Shown here: in pieces, positions 7,322 through 13,974 of the stretch
Layout: every line of letters starts with the position of its first letter
How positions within the stretch are numbered: position 1 is the first letter of the stretch
Assembly (NCBI GenBank): GCA_013375455.1
Contig: JABXJT010000071.1
Coordinates: forward strand, 1-24,885
Source of the DNA: Candidatus Helarchaeota archaeon
Lineage (GTDB): Archaea > Asgardarchaeota > Lokiarchaeia > Helarchaeales > HEL-GB-A
DNA length: 24,885 nucleotides
Direction: 5' to 3'
The notes under the pieces: model-generated
Database searches by the model: none
What the model saw: the letters and a program-made list of their open reading frames with translations, nothing else
What the model was told of the DNA's origin: nothing
Position numbers and translations under genes: made by a program

Positions 7322-7360
7322 AAATCAGGTCTGAGTCGTAGATGCTTGCTCACCTGATTT
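7322..7360. repeat. Hairpin upstream of tnpB, possible element end
   Basis: AAATCAGGT (7322-7330) pairs perfectly with ACCTGATTT (7352-7360). An inner GAG/CTC pairing adds three base pairs after a two-base bulge. It lies 60-100 nt before the tnpB start. It could be the left-end hairpin recognised by an IS200/IS605 transposase, or a structured leader of tnpB. Confidence 0.6.
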
Positions 7361-7384
7361 CGAATACATTTTTATAATTTTTAA

Positions 7385-7605
7385 TTAAACGGATTTGAGA
7401 TTGGGGTAACATTCAAGGTCCTTGAGTTGGTCTTCAAGTCCTTCGATCGGATTGCCCCCCAACAGCAACACCTCGAGCTCGGGACAGTGTTCGAGCCCCT
7501 CGATCTTGGTGATTTCATTACAACGGAGGTCCAGCACCTTGTCAGGTTCGATGGAGGCGGTGGTGATGTTAGATAATAAACTTGAGGATTTAGAAACAAT
7601 TATGA
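7385..7605 (-). pseudogene. 5'-truncated leucine-rich-repeat protein relic
   Basis: On the - strand, one frame reads VLDLRCNEITKIEGLEHCP, then ELEVLLLGGNPIEGL, then LKDLECYPNLKSV and stop at 7385-7387. This is an SDS22-like leucine-rich-repeat pattern (LxxLxLxxNxI) with a typical closing segment. About 50 residues survive. Upstream the frame runs into unrelated AT-rich sequence and a stop, with no usable start codon. It is therefore the 3' remnant of a longer protein-interaction gene. Its base composition is clearly GC-richer than the flanking DNA, which suggests a different history. It stands directly upstream of the tnpB element. Confidence 0.7.
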
Positions 7606-7610
7606 TTTAA

Positions 7611-7883
7611 ATCATTGAGGATCTCCGAGATTTGGACTTGTATTTCCTTTAAAGAAACCGATTTTATCAAGTCACGCTATGTGAGGCTATTTTATTTTCT
7701 TCATTAATTACTTATATTAGTTATAAAATAATATAATATAATTTCAATATAATATAATTGAACTACCTAAATGGAATAGGAAAACCGGATCTAGAGTGAA
7801 ATAGAGAAGGCTGTACGAATTCAACGTTAATTAGAAGAGTTTTGAAGTTTTAAGGAATGGAGAGGTATAGGTGAGCGGCAAGA
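7611..7883. other. AT-rich intergenic region with no gene
   Basis: These 273 bases separate the leucine-rich-repeat relic from the zinc-ribbon gene. A repeated AATATAATATAATT motif (about 7730-7757) is TATA-box-like and is the likely promoter area for the gene at 7884. No other structure was seen. Confidence 0.5.
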
Positions 7884-8987
7884 ATGGAGTACGAATTCAT
7901 TTGTAGTAAATGCCGTAACCTTTTCAGCATTGAAAAAATTGTGATCGGTAAAAAAGGGCGCGCAATGTTCGACCTTGTCTGCCCAAAGAAGCATACAGAT
8001 AAACAATACCTCAATGCATATTTGATGAATGACTGGGTGCCCAGTGTAGCTAGGCAACTTTACCTCTGCCCGAAATGCGGACTCAAATTAACCGACATCA
8101 GTCGAGCTACCGATGACAAAAAGACAACCCTCATGTTAAACTGTCCCACGCATTTTAAGATTAAAAAAGTCGTCTCTAATGACTTTTGGTTCAAGATGGT
8201 AAGTTACAAGAAGCACATAGCCGATAAAAAGAAATTAGCACAGCAACCAATTCCTACTCCAGCACGATCCCAAGCTCCCTCAGAAACAACTCCTTCCACA
8301 TTGCCAGTTACACCACCCGGCGACAGTACCCGCGTGGTTACAATTGACCCGGAAACTGGATTTTATGACACACAAGCGACAGTTCCAGAACCAGCCCCTC
8401 CATCTCCTCAGCCTCAGGCTCCAACACCGCCTCCCTCTAAGGCAAAAATCAAAAAACCACCTCCGGCCCCAGAACCTTCCCCTGCTTCCCAACCTACCCC
8501 CTTCTCTTCGGAAAGGATCGAAACGATGGATAAGGCCCTCGAGCCTGCAGCTGCAACTAATCTTGCTGAGACCTTAAAGGCAGCTGGCATACAGTCCAAA
8601 GACTTACAGAAAGATTTTAAAGACTTATTTGGAGGGACCCCTCCGTCCCCCTCGCCCCCTACTATACCGTCCGAACCAACGCCTAAACCCATTGAACAAG
8701 ATTTGATGCAACCTCGACCATCTCAAGTAACCCCTCCATCCCTTATTGAACCCCCGAAACCTCCCATCCCCGAACCCATTAAAGAATATGAGATACAACC
8801 ATCTAAGACACCACTGGATCTCTCTTCATTCAGTTGCCCCATATGCGAGGAGAGCATTTACAGCATCACGTGCCCCTTTTGTAACGAAACCACCTATGAC
8901 GTTTATCAATGCCAAAATTGTAATGGCACGATTGAAAGCATTACCTGCGAGAGCTGTGGCAGTCAAATCCAACTAATAGATTTATAG
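7884..8987 (+). CDS. Multi-zinc-ribbon protein with long proline-rich linker
   Basis: A 367-residue protein of unknown function. The N-terminal ~115 residues carry metal-binding pairs: CSKC (7-10), C33 with H37, CPKC (62-65), and C87 with H90. Residues ~120-330 are a low-complexity linker rich in Pro, Ser, Thr and Gln, interrupted by a possible helix near ETLKAAGIQSKDLQKDFKDL. The C-terminal 50 residues hold CPIC, CPFC, CQNC and CESC, which would form two zinc ribbons. There is no signal peptide or membrane segment. This layout suits a scaffold joining nucleic acids or proteins, but that is inference. The ATG at 7884 has GGTGAG at 7870-7875. It is bordered by intergenic DNA on both sides, so it is probably a single-gene unit. 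Confidence 0.75.
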   Translation: MEYEFICSKCRNLFSIEKIVIGKKGRAMFDLVCPKKHTDKQYLNAYLMNDWVPSVARQLYLCPKCGLKLTDISRATDDKKTTLMLNCPTHFKIKKVVSNDFWFKMVSYKKHIADKKKLAQQPIPTPARSQAPSETTPSTLPVTPPGDSTRVVTIDPETGFYDTQATVPEPAPPSPQPQAPTPPPSKAKIKKPPPAPEPSPASQPTPFSSERIETMDKALEPAAATNLAETLKAAGIQSKDLQKDFKDLFGGTPPSPSPPTIPSEPTPKPIEQDLMQPRPSQVTPPSLIEPPKPPIPEPIKEYEIQPSKTPLDLSSFSCPICEESIYSITCPFCNETTYDVYQCQNCNGTIESITCESCGSQIQLIDL

Positions 8988-9029
8988 TATTTCCAAACAT
9001 CAATCAGACTTAATCATTTTAAAGATTGA

Positions 9030-9194
9030 CTAGAATGTCTGCACGTCCCTACTACTCGAGCCAAAGTAGTGCTCTTCAATATTGCTTTTGCTTTGGCTGC
9101 TGGTAACCCTGGATTCGAACGAGCTCTACTTCCGCCGGTTCTTGAACCAAAAAATAAAAAAGATCAGGGCAATTCTCTTTTAGCTCATTTCTGA
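9030..9194 (+). other. Possible gene fragment (unidentified open frame)
   Basis: The frame from 9030 to the stop at 9192-9194 reads smoothly as protein. It includes KVVLFNIAFALAAGNPGFER and then ALLPPVLEPKNKKD. A GTG at 9069 could start a 41-residue peptide, but no clear ribosome-binding site precedes it. I do not recognise the family. It may be the tail of a decayed gene or chance. The rest of the gap between 8988 and 9249 shows only a GGTTCTTGAACC palindrome (9137-9148). Confidence 0.25.
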
Positions 9195-9249
9195 ACTCCA
9201 ATTTTTTAAGACATTCTGAGATTAAAGGAATTACTGTAATTAAAGGAAT

Positions 9250-9960
9250 TTACTTTTGTAACAAAAATTGATTGTAATATTCCATTTCAGATTGTTTTTG
9301 AACGCGATATTTTATGTACGCAAAAACGGGAGGAATGACCAGAGATCCAATAAAGGTTATGAGCGAAATTATGTTTAACCCACTAGTGAAAAATTCCGCG
9401 AAAAAGAGTACTCCCATTGTCAATGGGAGTGTTATGGTTGGGTATATTTCAACTTCTAAGTACTTTTCGCCGCACCCATGGCAAAATGTGGGTTTTCTAA
9501 AAAGAAAGTAAAAGTCTTCGTGACAAAATGGTTCAAAACAATATGAACACCTGCCAATTGCTTCACTTTCTGGATGATTCAAGCAGAAGGATATTTTCCC
9601 AGGAATGAGGCGGTCTAAACTTAACTTATAATTTTGTTCAATTTCTATTATATCTTCCTTGAGGAAGGGTTGAATTTGTGAGATCATGCCAATAAGGCAG
9701 ATGAGAAACATGCTTATATTGGTAATAAAAAAAGCTAAACCCAGCTGGCCTTTTGAGGGAACAAAAAAAATGAACAACATACTTAAGATGCCTGCAATAA
9801 TAGGGGTAAATGGAAAAACGGGCGAAATTATTTTGGAGACATGCAGCATCTTTTTTTGTATGGAGAGAGTTTTTCGATAGCAGGAGAAACAGGTGGAGCC
9901 TGTGATCATGTTTGAAAGAAGGAAATGTTTCCCGCAGACATTACACGTTTTTTCACCCAT
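9250..9960 (-). CDS. Four-TM membrane protein with B-box-like zinc-binding cysteines
   Basis: A 236-residue protein. The N-terminus has a ribbon, CNVC (6-9) and CFSC (24-27). Two hydrophobic segments follow at about 45-68 and 74-97. A cytoplasmic-looking stretch then holds a B-box-like cluster: CLNHPESEAIGRCSYC, FCHEDF and CHGCGEKY. Two more hydrophobic segments lie near 175-195 and 198-220. CxxH...CxxC...C is the pattern of B-box zinc fingers found fused to membrane proteins in bacteria and archaea. Function is unknown. Protein-protein interaction at the membrane is a guess. The ATG at 9960 has AGGAG 9 nt upstream (AGGAG complement at 9970-9974). It is divergent from the fragment at 10142 across a ~180-bp AT-rich gap. 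Confidence 0.75.
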   Translation of the reverse strand: MGEKTCNVCGKHFLLSNMITGSTCFSCYRKTLSIQKKMLHVSKIISPVFPFTPIIAGILSMLFIFFVPSKGQLGLAFFITNISMFLICLIGMISQIQPFLKEDIIEIEQNYKLSLDRLIPGKISFCLNHPESEAIGRCSYCFEPFCHEDFYFLFRKPTFCHGCGEKYLEVEIYPTITLPLTMGVLFFAEFFTSGLNIISLITFIGSLVIPPVFAYIKYRVQKQSEMEYYNQFLLQK

Positions 9961-10141
9961 GAATGAAACTCCTTAACTTAAATTCTATATTAGTAGTTTT
10001 CCCCAAGTAAAATACTGAATATTATTTTTTAAAATTTTGTGATGAAATTAAATTTCTTTTATAAAATCAATTGGATTCTAATGATAATTATTTGCACCAA
10101 TTAAAATTAATAATTATAAATTAATTTAAATCATTGAAGAG

Positions 10142-10495
10142 ATGGGAAAAATGTCCTTAATACGGGGTTCCACTCTTAAGTGGATTGCTTCTTTTATCTT
10201 ATGTTATTTGCTTGTTTGCACGGGATTTTTCTTTTCTTCTATTTCATCAATTCAGATCCCCCAGAGAATAAACAATGAGCAAGATTACCAAGCCAGCATT
10301 CAAATTCAAAATAGCGACCCCCATTATTCACTGGAATGGGTCCGAACGTGGGGTGGCCCTGATACGGATCTTTCAATCCAAGAACAATTTCATTGTTCGA
10401 TTTTTATTATACCGTTTCACATGCATTATTTTTTTTTATCATTCGATAAAACGAATACTCTCGGAGTAATCAAAAGCAAAATTTGCGCAATTTAG
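10142..10495 (+). pseudogene. Broken secreted beta-propeller (SBBP) protein, N-terminal fragment
   Basis: The frame starts with a signal peptide (basic MGKMSLIRGSTLKW, then a hydrophobic stretch to about residue 36). It continues through a mature N-terminus to EWVRTWGGPDTDLSI (about 65-79). WxxTWGGxxxD is the opening of an SBBP beta-propeller repeat, which would normally continue with VDSxGNxYVTG. Instead the frame switches to unrelated, low-quality sequence and stops after 117 residues. Neither other frame restores a repeat. This is best read as the 5' piece of a surface beta-propeller gene that lost its body. Start ATG at 10142; a second ATG at 10151 is possible. Confidence 0.6.
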
Positions 10496-10649
10496 GGGCG
10501 AACCTTTATAACGCACCATTGGCTATATTTCGATAGATTATAGTCATATAAGAGTTGATCCCGGAGATTTTTCAATGCCTAGATTTCAAGGATTCTTCTT
10601 TTACGGAATCGAGGTAAAGCCCATAGGGGGGAAGGCGGCGTGTTCTCTC

Positions 10650-10994
10650 CTAATCAATTAGTTCTAAAATATTCAATTTGGAGTTACATTCCGGACAGAT
10701 TTCGGTTCTCCCAGTTTCCTGTAACGAGTACCCACAGGAATAGCAATAATTCATCTTTGAACTGAAATCTTTAGTTTTCTTTAGAAAGTGCTTGGTAGCC
10801 CTCTCAAGAGCTGCAGCCCCAGTTGCGGCAGATATTATCGCAAACAGGAAAAGAAACCAAGAATTTGTAATAGTTGGAGTAGGGGGGCTTTCTAGAACCT
10901 GGAGCACAAATATAGTAATTCCGGAAAAGAAAAAGATTAATGTAAATATTCCCGCAATGTAACTTAAGGGTTTCATTTTACTTGAATACCGCAT
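10650..10994 (-). CDS. Small two-TM membrane protein with C-terminal zinc ribbon
   Basis: About 114 residues. Two hydrophobic helices (SYIAGIFTLIFFFSGITIFV and WFLFLFAIISAATGAAAL) are followed by a basic stretch, then a zinc ribbon: CYSCGYSL...ICPECNSKL, ending LNILELID. This is the layout of archaeal zinc-ribbon membrane proteins with unknown roles. ATG at 10994 is preferred because GAGGTAGGA precedes it closely. A TTG one codon earlier (10997) is also in frame. It is convergent with the broken beta-propeller fragment. Confidence 0.7.
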   Translation of the reverse strand: MRYSSKMKPLSYIAGIFTLIFFFSGITIFVLQVLESPPTPTITNSWFLFLFAIISAATGAAALERATKHFLKKTKDFSSKMNYCYSCGYSLQETGRTEICPECNSKLNILELID

Positions 10995-10997
10995 CAA

Positions 10998-11295
10998 ATC
11001 CTACCTCAATAAGCTTCCGGATATCAAACGGCTTTTATGGCAAACATTAATGATCATGCCCATCTAGGGGGACTAATCCTCTAGACCGTAAATGTCATTG
11101 ATTAGCTGTAACAAATGGAAGTTAGTAAATATATAAAAATCAATTTTTAAATACGATGTCATTTCATCCCTTTTATAAGGTTCCAATCTAATATATCATA
11201 CAGAACATTGATTAGTACAACTCGAAGATAAGGGGACAATGCAAGCAGGAGTGATCTAATCACAGGTTCGCATGAATTGAATAGTATCGGGTTGA
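10998..11295. other. Intergenic region with a short hairpin and AT-rich promoter-like tract
   Basis: No gene was seen. A hairpin TCTAGGGG/CCTCTAGA (one G-T pair) lies at 11063-11085. An AT-rich tract at about 11125-11155, including ATATATAAAAAT, could hold a promoter for the + strand genes beginning at 11296 or 11448. Confidence 0.4.
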
Positions 11296-11451
11296 ATGGA
11301 TCGACGTGGAAGAGTGAGAGATGCGCTCAATCTACTTTTATTTTTCATTTTGTTATTCCCTCCTCCCCCTTTTCACAAATTTTGGGTGCATTCACTATGC
11401 TTCCATTCCATCCACTCGAATAGTTTTAATTTAGGAAAGATAAGAAAATGA
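11296..11451 (+). CDS. Possible 51-residue protein overlapping the beta-helix gene start
   Basis: ATG at 11296 opens 51 codons that start with charged MDRRGRVRDA, then a hydrophobic NLLLFFILLFPPPPF, like a signal peptide. The stop TGA overlaps the next gene's ATG as ATGA (11448-11451), a common sign of translational coupling. A GGGTTGA precedes the start. The residues after the hydrophobic stretch look unremarkable and rich in His, Ser and Phe. It could be a real leader or small membrane peptide, a relic of another secreted protein, or chance. Confidence 0.3.
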   Translation: MDRRGRVRDALNLLLFFILLFPPPPFHKFWVHSLCFHSIHSNSFNLGKIRK

Positions 11452-12569
11452 AGCGAATTAAAGGGTTTATTTTTATCGTCTTCATCATTTTGATTTTCTC
11501 GATGCCTTGTATTATTCGAGTGCAACACCAAAATTCCGTATCAGTTGAGGATTCAATAAGTAAATTAATTGTAAAGGCAGACTCGCCCATTTCCATAGAT
11601 GGGAATGATGCGTTAAATAATACTGCCACTTCTGGCAATGGTTCTGCTGGGAATCCGTATAGAATTGAAAATTTAGTTATTAGTGTAAGTGGTTCAAATC
11701 AAGATGGAATATTAATTAAAAATACCAATGCATGTTTCATCCTTAAAAATTGTACTGTTACTAACGCGGATTTCCTACATGCAGGCATTAGACTTGAAAA
11801 TGTAACAAATGCTGAAATTACGAATAACACTGCGAAGTATAATTTTGAAGGAATTTCTTTGTATTATTCTTATAATAACACAATTTCAGGTAATTCCATC
11901 AAAAATAATGGGATTGGTATCGTCTTGTATAAGGCGGATCATACTAACGTCACAAATAATATCATCCAAGATAATTCGGCAGAGGGCATCGGCTTGTATT
12001 CTGCGGGTAATAATAATATCACACACAATACCATCCAAGACAATGGGTGGGAAGGCATTGCCTTGTATCTTGGAGACAATAATACTATGATGGGCAATAC
12101 CATTCAAGATAACGAGAAAGGCATCTATTTAGTAGGTTCAGACAAAAATTTCATGATCAATAATATTATTAGTAATAGCGAATTTGATGGGATCTTCTTA
12201 ATTTATTCGGATAATAATGAGATTACTGCTAATCAAATTAACAACAATGAAGAATCTGGCATTTATTTGGATTCTTCGAGTTATAATAGAATAGTGAATA
12301 ATATTTTAATTGGTAATTATGAAGGGATTTTCATTAAAAAGGGGTGCGAAGGAAATATCATTGCAGATAATGTTATTAAAAATAGGATTCATCCTGATCA
12401 CATCGCCATAATCATGCTCACAATTGGAGCCGCAGTTATCGGGGGCTTTTTATACATAAGAATCTACATAAAAAAGAAAACTATCAAGAATTTAGAAAAA
12501 TTTTTAGGGGGACTGTTGTTTTTCATTCTAATTTCAATATACATTATTGGCTTTCCGTTCGTAATTTAA
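11448..12569 (+). CDS. NosD-like right-handed beta-helix surface protein
   Basis: A 373-residue exported protein. Residues 1-25 form a signal peptide or anchor (KRIKGFIFIVFIILIF). PISIDGND (about 49-56) and GNGSAGNPYRIEN (about 63-75) are the usual opening of archaeal NosD/PbH1 surface proteins. About nine parallel beta-helix coils follow, each with N-x-I-x-x-N or GI-x-LY patterns (e.g. NNTISGNSIKNNGIGIVLYK). The C-terminus has two hydrophobic helices, HIAIIMLTIGAAVIGGFLYI and LGGLLFFILISIYIIGFPFV, so the helix domain is probably displayed outside and anchored in the membrane. Relatives bind or cleave carbohydrates or are structural; no catalytic set is obvious here. The start overlaps a possible small frame. 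Confidence 0.8.
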   Translation: MKRIKGFIFIVFIILIFSMPCIIRVQHQNSVSVEDSISKLIVKADSPISIDGNDALNNTATSGNGSAGNPYRIENLVISVSGSNQDGILIKNTNACFILKNCTVTNADFLHAGIRLENVTNAEITNNTAKYNFEGISLYYSYNNTISGNSIKNNGIGIVLYKADHTNVTNNIIQDNSAEGIGLYSAGNNNITHNTIQDNGWEGIALYLGDNNTMMGNTIQDNEKGIYLVGSDKNFMINNIISNSEFDGIFLIYSDNNEITANQINNNEESGIYLDSSSYNRIVNNILIGNYEGIFIKKGCEGNIIADNVIKNRIHPDHIAIIMLTIGAAVIGGFLYIRIYIKKKTIKNLEKFLGGLLFFILISIYIIGFPFVI

Positions 12570-12633
12570 AATCAAGAAGTATTATTAAGATTAATGACTA
12601 GTGTTTTACTGAAAGCATCATGAGGGGTTGACC

Positions 12634-12714
12634 ATGGCGAACCACCTTCCCTATTTAACTGCTGGTGGCACGATTATAGAATACTTGGTGAATTATTTAC
12701 AAAAGAAAAAATAG
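12634..12714 (+). CDS. Candidate 26-residue small protein
   Basis: ATG at 12634 opens MANHLPYLTAGGTIIEYL, then VNYLQKKK and stop TAG at 12712-12714. GAGGGGT at 12622-12628 is a good ribosome-binding site at normal distance. The peptide is amphipathic with a basic tail, suggesting a membrane-associated microprotein. It ends 21 bp before the convergent end of the TFB gene. I do not recognise it, and short frames arise by chance, so confidence is low to moderate. Confidence 0.4.
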   Translation: MANHLPYLTAGGTIIEYLVNYLQKKK

Positions 12715-12735
12715 AAAAAAAGGAAAGATTTTGGA

Positions 12736-13683
12736 TTAGACTTCAACGCGAATGTTTAGTTCTTTTACTAATTCCTTGTAACGATTTCTAACGGTTACTT
12801 CTGTCACGTGGGCAACTTCGGCAATTTCCCGCTGGGTTCGTCGTTCCCCCTCCAAAATGGCGGAAATGTAAATCGCCGCCGCGGCAAGTCCCGTCGGATC
12901 TTTACCGGCCGTGATCCCCTTCTCTCGAGCAAGTTTCACGATTTCCGCAGCTTTCTGTTGAGTGCGTCCTGAGAGAATGAGTTCCGTGCCAAATCTTGGA
13001 ATGAAATCCACGGGAGATGCCATGGGAATGATTATCTCGAGCTCCCGGAGGATTAAACGATAGCAACGTCCCAACTCTTTCCGGTTGACACGGGAATGTC
13101 GTGCAATTTCATCCAATGTTCGTGGAACTTTTCGTTCCCTGCACGCTGCATAGACTGCAGCTGCAATCATCGCCTCGATGGATCGTCCCCGGATCAATTT
13201 TTTCTCAATTGCTCGGCGATAAAGAACGGCGGCTGTCTCTTTTACTCCTCGAGGAATGCCTAATTGCGAACTCAGGCGATCAAGCTCCGACATGGCAAAG
13301 GCGAGATTGCGATCCATGGATGAATGGACGCGGGTGCGAATTTGCCACTTTCGCAACCGGTAGATTTGGGCACGCCGCTTGGGAGTCAATTTTTTCCCAT
13401 AAGCATCCTTGTCGTGCCAATCAATCATGGTTGAAAGCCCTTTATCATGCACGGTAAAAGTTGAGGGGCTCCCTACCCGGCTTCTTTTGTTCCGTTCCTC
13501 GTTTGTAAATGCTCGCCATTCAGGACCTTGATCTATATTGCGAAATGAAATTACAATTCCACAATTCGAGCAAATTGTTTCCCCACGCGTGTAGTCAGTG
13601 TGTATGTCAGTTGATCCACATTCTTTGCAAACGGGTTTCTCATCGGTTCCACCATCATCTTCTAGATTCTTATTTATAACCAA
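12736..13683 (-). CDS. Transcription initiation factor TFB (TFIIB)
   Basis: A 315-residue archaeal TFB. It bridges TBP on the TATA box to RNA polymerase and reads the BRE. The N-terminal zinc ribbon is intact: C19, C22, C38, C41. The B-reader region follows ([19 protein letters not shown]...). Two cyclin-like repeats cover about 115-205 ([20 protein letters not shown]) and 210-305 ([19 protein letters not shown]). The second repeat ends with the BRE-reading helix-turn-helix ([20 protein letters not shown]). Length is standard. The start codon is TTG at 13683, with AGGTGA just upstream. The gene is divergent from the GH38-like protein. Its 3' side has A-rich + strand DNA (12701-12726) that gives weak T-tracts for termination on the - strand. 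Archaea often carry several TFBs, and whether this is the main one cannot be told here. Confidence 0.95.
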   Translation of the reverse strand: MVINKNLEDDGGTDEKPVCKECGSTDIHTDYTRGETICSNCGIVISFRNIDQGPEWRAFTNEERNKRSRVGSPSTFTVHDKGLSTMIDWHDKDAYGKKLTPKRRAQIYRLRKWQIRTRVHSSMDRNLAFAMSELDRLSSQLGIPRGVKETAAVLYRRAIEKKLIRGRSIEAMIAAAVYAACRERKVPRTLDEIARHSRVNRKELGRCYRLILRELEIIIPMASPVDFIPRFGTELILSGRTQQKAAEIVKLAREKGITAGKDPTGLAAAAIYISAILEGERRTQREIAEVAHVTEVTVRNRYKELVKELNIRVEV

Positions 13684-13974
13684 TCAATCACCTATTTCAT
13701 ACGTGGACCGATATGTCACGAAAAGGTATTCTTCAGAATTCACCAGAACTCTCCGAGATTAGCCTAAGAGGCAAATCCGGCTTATAAAAACGATATTTTG
13801 GATCAAATCTAGTATATAAATGTTTCGGTTAATGTTAAAACCAGTTCGAAGCTTAAAAAGGTTTTCACACGGTTTTTGACACCTTTAGTACAGATTTATA
13901 AAGTATTAGATCCATATAATCCGACTAAAAACCACTAGGAGCCAGTCATCCTAAATATTAGAAAAATTTATAAT
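13684..13974. promoter_or_regulatory. Divergent promoter region for TFB and the GH38-like gene
   Basis: This 291-bp gap separates two divergent genes. On the - strand, TTTATATA (complement at 13812-13819) is a good TATA box for TFB and would give a ~100-nt leader. On the + strand, GATTTATAAAGTA (about 13902-13914) is a TATA candidate for the GH38-like gene, placing transcription start near 13935-13940. No operator-like repeat was identified. Confidence 0.5.

Larger units (their letters stand above)
6000..7380 (-). mobile_element. IS1341-like element (tnpB only), ends approximate
   Basis: The tnpB gene is flanked on its 5' side by a strong hairpin (7322-7360) and on its 3' side by a short palindrome CTATACGAGTATAG (6051-6064) that overlaps its stop codon. 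IS200/IS605-family ends carry subterminal hairpins and no terminal inverted repeats or target duplications, which fits. The exact ends cannot be fixed from one copy, so the coordinates are rough limits. It sits between the 174-residue paralogue 2 and a leucine-rich-repeat relic. Confidence 0.55.

Noticed and set aside
7297..7358. GTGATGA followed by CTGA looked like a box C/D guide RNA.
   Set aside because: The distance between boxes is wrong for archaeal guides, there is no good C'/D' pair, and the sequence is better explained by the hairpin.
8280..8692. Several long frames on both strands over the proline-rich linker.
   Set aside because: They are shadows caused by the CCN-rich composition; the + strand frame at 7884 carries the zinc-ribbon ends and a ribosome-binding site.
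9030..9150. GATTCGAAC at 9112-9120 suggested the T-arm of a tRNA on the - strand.
   Set aside because: The bases either side do not pair as a T-stem, and no D-arm, anticodon stem or acceptor stem can be formed around it.
10512..10661. Open frame with ATG 10575 and a GGAG before it (28 codons).
   Set aside because: Runs into the convergent gene's end and shows no recognisable motif; more likely residue of the broken beta-propeller region.
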